A DNA stretch of 64,000 nucleotides from Latrodectus hesperus (taxonomy: Eukaryota; Arthropoda; Arachnida; Araneae; Theridiidae). Position 1 is the first letter of the stretch; each line of letters starts with the position of its first letter. Below are positions 48,399 through 61,390 of the stretch, one piece after another. Position numbers and translations under genes: made by a program. Where the stretch lies: NCBI GenBank assembly GCA_037975125.1, contig CM075850.1, positions 124,797,057 through 124,861,056 on the forward strand, read 5' to 3'. The notes under the pieces were generated by a model. That model was not told the DNA's origin and did not search any database. It saw nothing but the letters and a program-made list of their open reading frames with translations.

Positions 48399-49492
48399 AA
48401 AATAGAACCTCATTAATCCGGATTAATAGGGTATCCGGTCAAATGAAAGTTGGGATTAAGCAAAATAACTTATAAATTGAGACGAAGTACATAAACGAAC
48501 TACTTTACATAGTACAAATCGTATTTTGAATTTAAGAGAAAGAAATATAAAATTGTATGAGAGAAAATTAAGTATAGTATGAACATGATGGTGATGATAC
48601 ACAAACGAAGTACATAAGCGAACTACTTTACATAGTACAAATCGTATTTTGAATTTAAGAGAAAGAAATATAATGTATGTGAGAAAATTAAGTAGAGTAT
48701 GAACATGATGATGATGATGCACAAACGAGATACATAAACGAACTACTTTACATAGTACAAATCGTATTTTGAATTTAAGAGAAAGAAATATAAAATTGTA
48801 TGTGAGAAAATTAAGTAGAGTATGAACATGGTGGTGATGATACACAAACGAAGTACATAAACGAACTACTTTACATAGTACAAATCGTATTTTGAATTTA
48901 AGAGAAAGAAATATAATGTATGTGAGAAAATTAAGTAGAGTATGAACATGATGGTGATGATACACAAACCCGAGTTTTGTGTACCCTAAAAAAATTCATC
49001 CTATTGTTTATTCATCAATGAATTATCATAAAGACCCTGCCTGGATTAGCCCAGACACGATAAAGTATAGTCAGAAGGAATGCGTTCTATAGAGCCCTTG
49101 TAGCAGACCCCGTAGCGTTTACAACCCTCAGAGAAACAGAATTGTGTGAACATACATTATTTTAAGTACAACAAACATCAGGTGGAAAACTATTTCAAAT
49201 GTGTGATGGTCAAGTCTCATCTTTTCAATAATCACACCTGAAACGTCACTGGTTAGAAAACACTACTGATCTTTTATTATCATATTTGAAAGTGGTCATC
49301 TTTTTGAACACTCAATTATAAAGAAGTCTTAAATGTACGGCTTGACTTATCCAATGTAAAGAGAAAAAACACTCCAGCTTTAACAAAAATAAGCTTCATT
49401 ATCTTTTATTTATACAGTATGTACCTACATATTCATGTCTGATTAAGCGAAGTTCAGTTTAATGGAGTCCGGAATAATGAGAGTTTACTGTG
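48399..49492. mobile_element. Probable non-autonomous pogo/Tigger-like DNA transposon
   Basis: The left end (GAACCTCATTAATCCGGATT, from about 48403) and right end (read in reverse: AGTAAACTCTCATTATTCCG, from about 49491) are similar inverted ends. They have the form typical of pogo-like elements, in which plant- and animal-wide copies carry ends that mimic 'ATTAATCCGG'. The TA-target duplication is not clean. Internal sequence is a four-copy tandem repeat (48484-48969) plus about 450 bp with small transposase-like scraps at most. No intact transposase is present. Confidence 0.5.
48484..48969. repeat. Tandem repeat with alternating 123- and 120-bp units (dimeric)
   Basis: Unit starts lie at 48484, 48607, 48727 and 48850 and the last unit ends at about 48969: lengths 123, 120, 123, 120. 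The 3-bp difference (ATAAAATTGTATG against ATAATGTATG) alternates, so the true repeat is a 243-bp dimer present twice. All lengths are multiples of three, which keeps a 169-codon minus-strand frame (48965-48456) open with a repeated HHHHVHT motif. Confidence 0.93.
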
Positions 49493-50159
49493 TACACGCA
49501 TATTAAATTCTCGTTTTAAATTTTTGCTTCATTAAAATTTATGGGCATATTATTTACTAGTTTGATCATGTATTTGAATATTAAATTATAGCCTTAAATA
49601 CCTGTTTATTATTACCAAGTAATTATGTTAAAAGTTCCAGAAGTTTTTTATCACAGTAAAACTTATATAGTTTTGATCTATAAACTGTTACTGGAATTTC
49701 TAAAATCAGCTAGCAAGAGATATATTGGAGATATTCTAAAAGCTTTTTAAGTACACAACACTACTTAAATTTATAAACTATCAATAGAAATTTTTTAATT
49801 TATGTCAGAAAAAATGTAAATATTTTACTAAATACAGTAAAAATAAAATCTATTAACTATAAAAAGAATTTCCAAAATAATATGACAAAAGATAAAATCT
49901 GAGAAAATATAATTGTTTTTATTTTATTTTATTTATTTACTTTTGGTATGACAAAATTTGCATCTATAAATTGTCAACAGAATCTTGTAAAATCCGATGG
50001 CAAAAATTATAAATCCTAACATTTTCTGCAGCACTTAAATCTGTAAATTATTAATGGAATTTCTAAAATCAGAGTTATAAATTACATCGATAGATTACTA
50101 ACGATTTTTTTCAGATATAACAACACTTAAAACAGTAAATTATCAGTAGAATTTTATAA
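49493..50159. other. AT-rich sequence without a recognisable gene
   Basis: No supported feature is visible. Confidence 0.6.
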
Positions 50160-50430
50160 AATCAGTTGGCACAAGATAAAAAAGAAAGTGGCAGATCATT
50201 TATTCGATTATGGAAACTGGTTCCTCGACGGACTTTTACTTTCTCAGCAGTATTGAACGAAGGAATCCTCCCTGGCGTTCGAGGGTCACAGACTTGGCGA
50301 ATTCATTGTTGCCCATCGGCGGACTTTTATTTCTTTTATACTTATTATCTTTATTTTTTCTTATCTTTCTAAAGTCGTCCATTATTATTAGTGGCGTCGT
50401 GTTGGCAACGGCCTGAGGCGAATGTTTATG
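50160..50430. other. GC-richer unique island
   Basis: Contains GGTTCCTCGACGGAC, CCTCCCTGGCGTTCGAGGG and GGCGTCGTGTTGGCAACGG. It has two overlapping 68-codon plus frames but no recognisable domain and no clear repeat match. It might be regulatory DNA or an unrecognised exon. Confidence 0.3.
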
Positions 50431-50794
50431 GCATTGTAATATCTCGAAATAGAAATGGAAAAAAAAATATTTGGCATTCTTGTGAGTGGTGTTTATTTCA
50501 AGGACGTCTAAATGATCTAGGCATTGAAATCAACATGGAAATTTCATAGGGTTAGAGGCCTTTTTATCCTGTATACATAATTAAAATAATATTTGGCGTG
50601 AAACTAAGTTATCGGCAAATAATATCATTTGTATGTTAATAGGAAATGTTAAGGATCTAGAAAAACTCGCGTCAATTTCTTATTTTTGTTGGTGTGTGTG
50701 ATTTCATATAAATAATTATCTGATAATCTTACTGTCATTATCTCGGATAGATACTTTCTTAACTATTCATGGCCTAGTTATGAATGTAAATGGT

Positions 50795-50942
50795 TTGTAG
50801 TTCTGTAGTCACTTTTTTGCACCTGAGGTCGTATTTAACTGGTATCTGCGATTTAAATTGAACTTAAAACCAAAATAAAAGTGAGAATCTAACTCTTTAG
50901 CTAACGGCCAAAGAGCAAAATCGTTCAGCTTCTAGATCCACT
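50795..50942 (-). mobile_element. Degenerate SINE, group C
   Basis: GTAGTCACTTTTTTGCACC, GGTATCTGCGATTTAAATTG and GTGAGAATCTAACTC follow the minus-strand group C order. Confidence 0.6.
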
Positions 50943-51527
50943 ATTAATATAAAAATTGAAACTTAGGCAGAGGCTTACGGGGAAGTTGTCCCGGGGCCCC
51001 CATATCAGAGAGGCCCCCAAATCAAATATAAAACTTATTTTACATTGTTAACGTAATAAAACCGTTTGCAAAATCGAATAGAAACTTGGTTGTTGTGAAG
51101 CAGAGGGGGACTCATTAGAAGTTTTTGCCATGGGACTAATTAGGCTAAATCGGGCTTTGTATAAAATCAACAAAATCTTAGAAGTGAATTTATACACCTT
51201 TAATTTATAAATTTTTCGTTTACAGACTTAATTTTAATCTTTTGAATCTTAGGTTTCCTGATAGCCTTTTTTAGGATTTACTAAATTAATTTATAATATT
51301 TTAGATTAAAAAAAACTTTTAATTAATATTTTTGATAGAAGTTTTTTAAAAATGTTTAATTAATTAAAATTATTAATATTTTTATTATGTGCTAAAATTG
51401 CTATAGTTGTGAATACGGGATTATATAACTGATACAAGCCATTTTATTGCTGAAGTTATCTGATTGAGATATCTGGCAATGAATTGTTATTATTTTCTCT
51501 CAATTTAATATGCTTAACATATTGTAA
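50943..51527. other. Mostly AT-rich; possible old repeat at 50985-51160
   Basis: GTCCCGGGGCCCCCATATC and GCAGAGGGGGACTCATTAG stand out from AT-rich surroundings, but I cannot place them in a family. Confidence 0.45.
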
Positions 51528-51540
51528 CTATAAGAATTGT

Positions 51541-51843
51541 TGTTGTTACTAATGATACTTGGACAAACCAAGCTCGCTATGCCTTGGCTATGCGAATTTA
51601 AGTCAATTGGGAGCGTCTTTCGTTTAATCAGAGCACCGTGAAGGTGAAAGTACGACTTTGCTCTACACACATGACATAGGGACCCGTTTATAGGGTGGGC
51701 ACCGTTCACATATCATTCATACAAGAAAAGAACAAAGACGGGATAGACAGAGAAAGAAAGTACATCCATGTCCGAACCACGATTCGAACCCAGGACCTCC
51801 TTATCCGCAGTCAGGCAAACTGACCACTAGACAAGTTGGTCGG
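51541..51843 (-). mobile_element. SINE, group A (variant A1)
   Basis: The minus-strand copy has the A1 3' end (complement of TGTTGTTACTAATGATACTT), the core ACCCGTTTATAGGGT and a tRNA-like head ending GCCGACCAACTTGTC at 51843. A 13-bp direct repeat with one mismatch (CTATAAGAATTGT 51528-51540, CTATAAAAATTGT 51844-51856) marks the insertion. Confidence 0.93.
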
Positions 51844-51856
51844 CTATAAAAATTGT

Positions 51857-52271
51857 AATATACCGATGATATATTTGCTATCTTGGAATAATTGCGTTGT
51901 TTTGCATTATACAGATATTAATCCTGGTTATGTTATATTGTGTATCATATGCTCATTAATGCATTGTACATTTGCTGTATATAAATGTTTGTGCATTTTA
52001 CTATTTTGGAAATTCATATAAAAATATAAATTTCAGTTTCATAATTTACCAAAACGCATTTTTAAAACCTTTCACATTTGAAGTCTGCTTATTTTTTATT
52101 CTAAATATTTTATTTTATATATTAAGCGTATATTTACTTAAAACTGCTAATTAGAACTCTTGCTTAAAAAATTAAAGACAGATATCATTTCATCAGATCA
52201 AAGATATATGTAGCAATTACGAAAATAATAAGTTTCCTCGTGAAGAACCATCTACTCAGAAAGAGCGAGCG

Positions 52272-52308
<37 letters not shown>

Positions 52309-54169
52309 GGAAATAAGAAAAATGCGCGTGGAAATCATCTACTAAGTTGATGTATCTTGATTAGATAACCTGGCTGATACAATGTATCAGTCTCATAAAA
52401 TTGATAGATTTTATGTCACAAAGATTGTTTTTATTTATCCCATTCGTTCATATTTTAAAAATGGTATTTATGGGAAAAAACTTTAAAAAAATTATGAAAA
52501 ATAACATTTTTATTTGATCATAACAATGAATATTTACAAACAAAGGAAAGTTGCTAAATAGGATGTTAGGAAGGGAATATTTTGTTTAAAAATAAAAATC
52601 AATGTATCATTTGTTTTATTTTATTTCATAAAATTTATTTGCTAATATAATTTTTAAACTTTGAAATATAAATACGCCATATAAAACAAATTTAAAAGTT
52701 GTAACGAAAGCAATTTTCAATAGAAAAAAAGTATTTTACAGGGTATATTTAGAAATCCCTACTAGTTAAACTTTTTTATATATATTCATGTATAAAAATC
52801 CCTCAATTAGGGATTTCATAGAAGTTTCAGCATGTAAGTAAAACATGTGTAAATATAGATAATGATTTAAACAATATCGAATTTTTACGTAAAATTATTC
52901 ATTTTACAAGAGAATTTTTTTTTTTACTTTACATATACATGGAAGTTGAAAATTTTGTGAAAAGAAAAAAGCGATTGCTATACAAAGCGTGAAACACATG
53001 AACTCTGTTAAATCTTATATTTTAAAACGAATCAGTAACCAAAATAATACAAACTTTATTTCAGAAAGTCGAATCCCATGAAAAAAATGTTTCACACAAA
53101 AGAGTGAAGTGCTAAATCTCCGAAAACTTTTGAAAACAATAAATATAAGAGCTTCTAATTGAAATTCTCTTCGGATGCGAGAAAGCACATGGTTTAAAAG
53201 ACTATATTTATTGATTTAATAAATAATATTGGAGAAAAGTATTTATACATCGAAAGTTAAAAACCCTTAACGAGCTTCAATGAAAAAGAAAGCTATTTTC
53301 ATCTTCTTTAAAGTCTTTTTGCTTGTAAGAAGACCCAAGGGTTGATTGCCCTCATAAAAGTTATCTTCACTTTTTCATTTTTCTTTTCCTTTAACACTGA
53401 TAATTATTTCGCGTTACATTTTAAAAATGGTATTTCAATTTAAAGTTTAATACTATAAATGAAAATTACCGGATTGTTTCTTTTGTGCATATAATTAAAT
53501 TTAAAAATACTGCTATTAAATTAACATTTCATTAACAAATTTCTACTCATTTATAATATATTTCTTTATGAGTTTTGTTTTGTACATAATTAAATTTAAA
53601 ATAATTCCTGGGAATGTAAATATTTCATTAAAGTTTTTAATTGGTTTTAAATATTTCATTTTGGTTGCTAATTGTTACCATATAAAATTGAATATTGTGT
53701 TATTTGAAGAAATATGAAGATTAATAATAATAATAAAAACCGCCTTTGCATCTCTATGAAAATTTCAAAGCTCTATTATAAGATTTTAAATCACTAGTTA
53801 AACTTTTTTGGATGTTCGTAAAAATATTTCATGTTTGCTTCGTATTTGTGATGCTACTTGTTTTTTAAAATAGTGAAGTTGAAGCTATTAATTCTTTATT
53901 TATGTTTCTTGTTTTCTTAATTGAAAGGAAATTAAAATATCAATTGAATTCTTTGAATAAATCAGAACTATTTACAAATTGTTATTTAAAGAAATAACAC
54001 ATGTATTATAAAGGAAACATTACCAGCTTTTGAACAATGTTTTGATATTTTTGGCCTTTACCTCTTTTTCATATAAAATAGGACTGTTGATAATTATAAT
54101 TTATCGCAGAAGAAATTTACACGAATGTAATCTAATGGAACGCATGGAAAATATTGCCTTCTCTTAATT
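51857..54169. other. AT-rich sequence with a GA microsatellite
   Basis: Apart from the (GA)n run at 52263-52305, no gene or clear repeat is supported. The two overlapping frames at 51836-52154 are low complexity. Confidence 0.6.
52263..52305. repeat. (GA)n microsatellite
   Basis: A GAGC-type start followed by about 15 GA units. Confidence 0.95.
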
Positions 54170-55290
54170 GTCTTTTTTATTCTTTTTTAAAATTAATTTC
54201 GTTAATTAAGCATTTGTTAAGTATTAAACACACAATCACCACTTTTGAAAACATTGGATCCACACAAAAACGAGTTCATGAATAAAATTCGAATTTAATT
54301 CAGAGTATGACATTTATATTTTCCTTTCTTGCATAGAAAATTCGCAAAAAATAAAACTTAACTGCATGTAAATGTGGAAAAATGTGGTTTTAAAATGCTC
54401 GCTTTTCTTTGCTTTTATTTCTTATACTTTATTCAATTAATTTCGTTCTCTTTCTCATTAATGTTTATATTAAAAATACGCATTAAATATATAAAATATT
54501 TTCTAATAAATGCATTTGCCACATTGGTAAATATGAATAACTTTGGTTCTTGAATTGAACTCTGATTCAATTTAGAGTTTCATATTCAAAATTTCGTCTG
54601 CTTGCACCAAATATCACACTTAGTAAAATTAAATGGTTGTTATCAAAATGGAATACTACGAAAGTATTAACTCTAATTTCTTATTTAATAAATTAATTTC
54701 TTTATGCTTATGCTGAAAATATATTTCAAATATACAAAGGTTTTTGGCTAAATGAAAGAGAGAGAATCTCTTGAATCAAATTACAGTTTAATTCTGATTA
54801 CCACTGTTTCGTCTTTTTACATGAAAATTTACGAAAATATAAATTAAAATGAATATAACAAAAGTTAAATGGAGTATAATTCTCGCTCTCTTTTAGTATG
54901 AATTTTTTATTAAATTAATTTCGTTAATTTGTATCGAAAACATTCGTCGTAAAATGTGAAGCTTTTTGGTTAAATGTATTTGACACTTTTCAAAGAAGTC
55001 TCGCTGCGAATGGAATTCTGATTTAATTCCAAATGTCACTTTTAAAAATCTTTTTTTTTTTTATTATTATAATCGTGTGAAAATATTATTTTCTCTTGGT
55101 CTTATACTTCATTCAATATATTTCATTTACTTATTTTGATATCAGAAATGTAGTTATGTTTTTGGTTAAATCAATTTTCTGTCTTGAGAAGAAAGACTTC
55201 TGTGAATCAAACTCTGATTTAATTCAGAGTATCGCATTCCAGTTTTCACCTTCTTGTATACAGAATTCACATCGTATAAATTGGCGAAAT
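54170..55290. repeat. Very diverged tandem array, about 5 units of roughly 190-260 bp
   Basis: Each unit has, in the same order, a motif like TTATACTTTATTCAATTAAT followed by TTTCGTT, then a motif like GAATTCTGATTTAATTC. Examples lie near 54180/54290, 54425/54565, 54680/54780, 54900/55015 and 55100/55205. Heavy divergence suggests great age. Confidence 0.55.
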
Positions 55291-55480
55291 TTTAGCCTCA
55301 GGGAGTCAGTCGGTAAACACGATTCAATTAAGCAGCCAAGTTTGCGTAACCCTAAGTCAATGGCCCAGCAATAGGTTTCTGGCGCCATCTTCACGTTTAG
55401 AACATTTTTTTTTCTTTATTCGTTCGATACACTTCTCTTTTTTTATTTCTTTTTTGATATTTCTACTTCGTTGTTAAAGT
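55291..55480. other. Unique sequence, partly less AT-rich
   Basis: GCGAAATTTTAGCCTCAGG and TCTGGCGCCATCTTCACG are non-repetitive. No gene is supported. Confidence 0.4.
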
Positions 55481-55490
55481 ATCCGAGTAA

Positions 55491-55616
55491 CCTGCATGTT
55501 TCGACTGTTGTTTCCCGTAGAGTTGGGCGCGAAATAATGGGGCGTTCTATCGTTACATTTGAAAAAGGAATGCTAACACGAAACTGTGGTAGGCTGATTT
55601 GACCCGACAGCTGCAT
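55491..55616 (-). other. Weak candidate coding exon, minus strand
   Basis: From ATG (about 55616) the frame MQLSGQISLPQFRVSIP has balanced composition and runs about 42 codons to a CAG|GTTACT donor-like site near 55491, inside a GC-richer island (55480-55640). No convincing acceptor or promoter is seen upstream on this strand, and the frame remains open past the donor. It may be chance. Confidence 0.22.
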
Positions 55617-55640
55617 CGGCGGGTGTTTGGGTAACAATGT

Positions 55641-56744
55641 GTGTTTTTTAATGTGTCTGTCCCAGTGATATTTACCACATAAACAGTTCAGTAGTTACAA
55701 GAAATAAATGCAATTATTTCAGAGTTTAGTACATACAAATCGCTGCTTGTGTTCGGTTGACTCGGTTACAGTGACCGCGTGCATATAACAAGTTCAGAAG
55801 TCCATACACTGGTGATTATAGTTTGAAATAACTGCTTAAACACTACTGTCTCCAAACCTTTAATATTTGTCAGAAAATTCGGGACACCGCCAAAATATTT
55901 GGCAATTTTTTATATTTTTGAAAATATTTTTATAATTAAGTTTTTTACCTTGCAAGGAAAAATCTTCTGTAAAGAAAAAATGGCAACTTGAATAAAAGCG
56001 CTTTGGCGATTTCTAAAATCTTCTGGCGATGAATGTAGTCCCGATAACAGATCAGTACAATTAAAATAAATACTTGTATTTCTTAATTTTTGCAATTAAT
56101 TTTAATTAATCTGGTGTCAGGCACTGGAATACACTCAAGCACTAGAAAAACTAGTACAAGCTTTGATATGCAAATAATGGAGGTATGCAAATTAATCAAT
56201 GATGTGATGTGGTAGACGTATGACAACAGGTGTTTGATAAAATGTTTAGATTGAGATTATTGCAGCTATAATGTCAGGCTATCAAGTTACAAAAGACTTT
56301 GACAGTGGCTTTTATAACAATTTCAAGGCACTTGAATGTACTTAAATAAGATTCGATAAGTTGGTATTCACTATAATTTTAACCTAAATTTTCCGGAAGT
56401 TGTTGCTTTACTCTTACTAAGTTTCTGTGCGTGAAAAATGTAAAATAATTTTTGAGAAAGATATTTGTGGGTGAGATATGAAAAAAAGTCGTGGAAATGT
56501 TATAGAAGCATTTAATTACAGAATTAATTACATTAAAATTTAATTACAGAGCATGTGATTACAGAAACTTGTACTTAGTAATATTTGCTGCACTATGTAA
56601 AAAAAGTAGGAGGTAACTGATTTAATTTAAATGACCAACAGTAGACTAAACAACTTCCTCGGTGTCCTACTCACATGATTTTTTTAATCTGAAAATTAAC
56701 AAATCAAAAGAATATTTGCAAAGAAATATTTTTGGTACGACGTT
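55641..56744. other. AT-rich sequence without a recognisable gene
   Basis: No supported feature is visible. Confidence 0.55.
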
Positions 56745-57005
56745 CGGTAACTCTTCGCGCTTTCAGAACACAATCCTCGGACTCGGTGAGGTCGACTCAG
56801 CCTTTCATCCCTTCAGTGGGTCGATAAAACTGAGTACCAAGCATGCTTGGGAATTGGAGGTTTCGCTTTAGATGGACCACCAGTTTGTGACAAATGCTTG
56901 GAACTCTTTGCCCTCGGTCAAAAAAACACTGTAGGATATGGGCACTGTACGACTTGGCACCATGAGGGCTGCCTGGCTTTGAGTTTAGCTTACCATTTTT
57001 TTACA
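56745..57005 (+). mobile_element. SINE-like element, group E (head missing)
   Basis: The stretch CTTCAGTGGGTCGATAAAAC, ACCAAGCATGCTTGGGAATT and GACAAATGCTTGG corresponds in reverse orientation to 23262-23515 and 58405-58670. The tRNA-like head seen in those copies is replaced by only a trace of GGACTCGGTGAGGTCGACTC. Two plus-strand frames here are shadows. Confidence 0.55.
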
Positions 57006-57084
57006 TACAGTAATGAAAACATCATAAAAGTTAAAGTAATAAAAGGATAAACACTACTTTCTTTTTTCAAAATATAGAATTGGT

Positions 57085-57228
57085 GGGTGACACTTAGGAT
57101 TTTAAATTTAGTAGTTCATTGTTTTAATTCCCTCCTCTGATGTAGATGTTTTTGTGCTTCGGAATCACATTTAAACTGTGTCTTCTGATCATATCAGTCT
57201 TTGGTGCAAAATGAAACGATAAAGTGAC
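57085..57228 (+). mobile_element. Degenerate SINE, group C
   Basis: TGCTTCGGAATCACATTTAA, CTGTGTCTTCTGATC and TCTTTGGTGCAAAATGA follow the group C body; the head is decayed. Confidence 0.55.
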
Positions 57229-58404
<1,176 letters not shown>

Positions 58405-58670
58405 GGCACGACAGCCCATATGGGGGTCAAGGATTACAATGCCCTCATGTGTTTTAATGACCAAGGATCCTGGCGTGCGAAACATATGTCCCGATTAGGC
58501 GGTCACCCTAACGTGAAACACCCAGTGTTTAGTTTCCAAGAAGGTTTGGTATTCAGTTTCAACGAGCCACTGAAGGAATCACATATTGAGTTGACCTTGT
58601 CCAGCCAAGGATCGAACCTGTGACCTATGCCGTGGCAGCGCAAAGCAGTATTACTCCACCGGGCTTCAGA
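58405..58670 (-). mobile_element. SINE-like element, group E (best copy)
   Basis: On the minus strand a tRNA-like head (AGCCCGGTGGAGTAATACTG, B box ACAGGTTCGATCCTTGG) leads into a body with the complements of GTTTGGTATTCAGTTTCAAC, AGGCGGTCACCCTAACG and GGCACGACAGCCC. The same order is present at 23262-23515. Confidence 0.75.
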
Positions 58671-59325
58671 GTCTTCATTCGAGCGTCTAGCAAAAGTTGA
58701 AGTTCCAGCTGATGGTGTGAAATGGATAATTTAATTGCTTAACGTTGCTTAAGACATTTTTTTTATATTCACCAAGGTAATTTCTTTTTGAAAAGATTTT
58801 TCATATATAGTATATTGCATTCATGTACCCTAAGTGATGAGGCTCTGAAAATTCCCTCACCTTCTCCATTAACAGGTGGTGAATGCTGAAGGCATATCTG
58901 CAACACCCGCCTCTCTTTGTTGAACAAGGCCTGAAATTGAACCTAATATATATTTTGACATACATTGCATTACTATTAAGCCAAGTCCGGCCACTTTAAT
59001 TTAATATCTATTCAGTTGAATTAGTTTATTTTGATACTTTACCAACAGCCTATATCTGCCTACCGAAGGCACCAAACACAGATAATAGCCTCGTAATTTT
59101 AACCCATAGTCAAATAACGTGGTCAATACCTGAGGTGGCTCTCTCTTTTTGAAATATAGGCTACACTCAGAAGCATTGGAAGTTTTTGATAGCATAAGCT
59201 ATTTTTAAGCAAGATGGTCCATAGGTGTATCAAATCAGATATAGAACACGCCACTATCTTTGGAATAGAAATTGACATTTTTCCCTATTAATATACCGTA
59301 ATCTCTAGTATCATATTGAAGGAGC
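58671..59325. other. Mostly AT-rich; unclassified less AT-rich stretch 58845-58935
   Basis: CTCACCTTCTCCATTAACAGG and GCAACACCCGCCTCTC could be an old repeat. No gene is supported. Confidence 0.45.
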
Positions 59326-59326
59326 T

Positions 59327-59857
<531 letters not shown>

Positions 59858-60020
59858 TCATTGTCGCTTGTTGGTCATTTTTTTCCACACGAGGGTGATT
59901 TGACCAAGATTTGAATTCCAAATCCCCTACTATGTTCCCCATCCCAAGTGGTAATCGAAACCTGGGAAAGTTGAAACGAAGGCTGGAATGCCAACCTTCC
60001 ACCTGCCAGCTTGTCTGAAT
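59858..60020 (-). mobile_element. Degenerate SINE, group C
   Basis: TTGTCGCTTGTTGGTCATTT, TTCCACACGAGGGTGATTTG and AACGAAGGCTGGAATGCC followed by CCTGCCAGCTTG follow the minus-strand group C order. Confidence 0.7.
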
Positions 60021-60126
60021 CTCATTTGTTGATAGAGAGCTAGACCAGCACAAAGGAAAGAAACGTTCTCTTTTTGGAACAAATTAATATGCATGTTAGA
60101 CATCTCCCTCAAAAGTGCTCATTTAC

Positions 60127-60330
60127 CTGGACAGAGCGGTTATCTCCGCATGGGCCCATGAATGACATCGCCGCCGTGATTTAGAACCGCCGCTTCGGTC
60201 ATTAAAAAAGTGGGAAAGCGGCGGCCAACGATAAGCATCGGGGTGGTGAAAAGAGAAAGAATCACAGAATCGCGGGAAATCGCACGACTTCCATGCAAAC
60301 GATCTCGACATTCCATCCCTTTAACCCTTT
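60127..60330 (-). other. Candidate exon on the minus strand (GC-rich, strong donor)
   Basis: A GC-rich segment ends on the minus strand at a strong donor, CTGTCCAG|GTAAAT (intron begins 60126). An ATG frame of 62 codons (60311-60123) runs through the exon to a stop just past the donor, so a frame open to the splice site exists. It is rich in S, R, H, F and W and resembles no family I know, so the segment may be untranslated leader. The GC-richer sequence at 60530-60620 could hold its promoter. Alternatives are a conserved regulatory island or chance. It also contains the perfect 12-bp dyad CATGGGCCCATG (60149-60160). Confidence 0.3.
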
Positions 60331-61051
60331 GCACTCCGTATCTTTTTTACCTCGCCAGAAACAGATATAAAAATGAAGAGGCATTAAAAGCCAAGTTCAA
60401 CGATCGAGAAATGAATGAGGAGAAAAAAATAAATAAACTGTAGACAAAAACATTTTTTTTCTCCTCCATCATATAATTACTGTACACACATATGAATCTA
60501 ATTCCAGAGGCCTAGTATGTAATCTCTATTGTGTCGCAGCAGACCCTCTACCCGCGTTCGAAATTTTCCATCAGGGAGGAGCGATGGAAGAAAAGGGCGA
60601 AATAAAGAACATATACTTTTGAACAAACCACGCGGTTAATCTTCTTTAATAAATGTTTACTAGATGTCGCTTCAATCGTGCCAGTTAGTTCTTTCGGGTT
60701 AAGAGATTAGTACAAATGATATCTTTTCTCTTTCGGACTTCTCGAACAAAGAGACAAACAGGGTTGTTGTTGTTGTTTTGAAAGAAATTGTGAATTCTTC
60801 TTACTATCAATATACCAATTAAAATGAAAAAATATCTTGTTTATATTTCAGTAGCGCTGCTCAAATTACAATTTTTTTGTGTGTAAATATTTTAAAATAC
60901 ATATAATCTTCTCTTAACTACCTGAAACTAACTTGATTTTTATCAACCGGTTCTCCGACTTCAGCAAATAATGAATCGTGCTGTTTTTAGTAAAAAAGTA
61001 TGGATGTAAATACATGTTTAGTTTAACAAGTAGGTTTCACAACCTGATGGT
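60331..61051. other. Mixed sequence with a GC-richer patch at 60530-60620
   Basis: CAGACCCTCTACCCGCGTTC and CAGGGAGGAGCGATGG belong to the patch. A (GTT)n run lies near 60764. No gene is supported. Confidence 0.45.
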
Positions 61052-61390
61052 CATTTGTTTTTTAGTTTGTTAATTACTCAACGGTCGTTTTTTGCACGCG
61101 AGGATTAATTAGACGGTAGCTACAATTTAAAGTGAATTCCAAACCTTTACAAGCATCCACGCTCGACTTGGTTTTTAGTTCAACAGTTTGTGAGTTAGAA
61201 TCCCACCTTAGACTTAAATGTTTGCCGCGGTTTGGAATATCCACTTTAAGCTGTGTGTCCCGGGCTCATTGGATGCACAGAAGGACTCTTGAGCGACATC
61301 AAAACCAAACTATGTTTGATTGAGAATTGAACTCACAAGCTATTGAACCCAACGCTAGAGTGCTAATCATTAGGTTGTCTATTCAGCAAA
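61052..61390 (-). mobile_element. SINE, group C, interrupted by another SINE
   Basis: The body (CTCAACGGTCGTTTTTTGC, GAGGATTAATTAGACGG) lies at 61052-61158. The head (GAGAATTGAACTCACAAGC, AGTGCTAATCATTAGG) lies at about 61320-61390. Between them is a plus-strand group C copy. This gives the order of insertion: the minus-strand copy is the older. Confidence 0.7.
61159..61315 (+). mobile_element. SINE, group C, nested in an opposite copy
   Basis: TTCAACAGTTTGTGAGTTAG, AATCCCACCTTAGAC, CGCGGTTTGGAATATCCAC and CTTGAGCGACATCAAAACC follow the sense-strand group C order. The A-box end is truncated at the junction. Confidence 0.7.
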
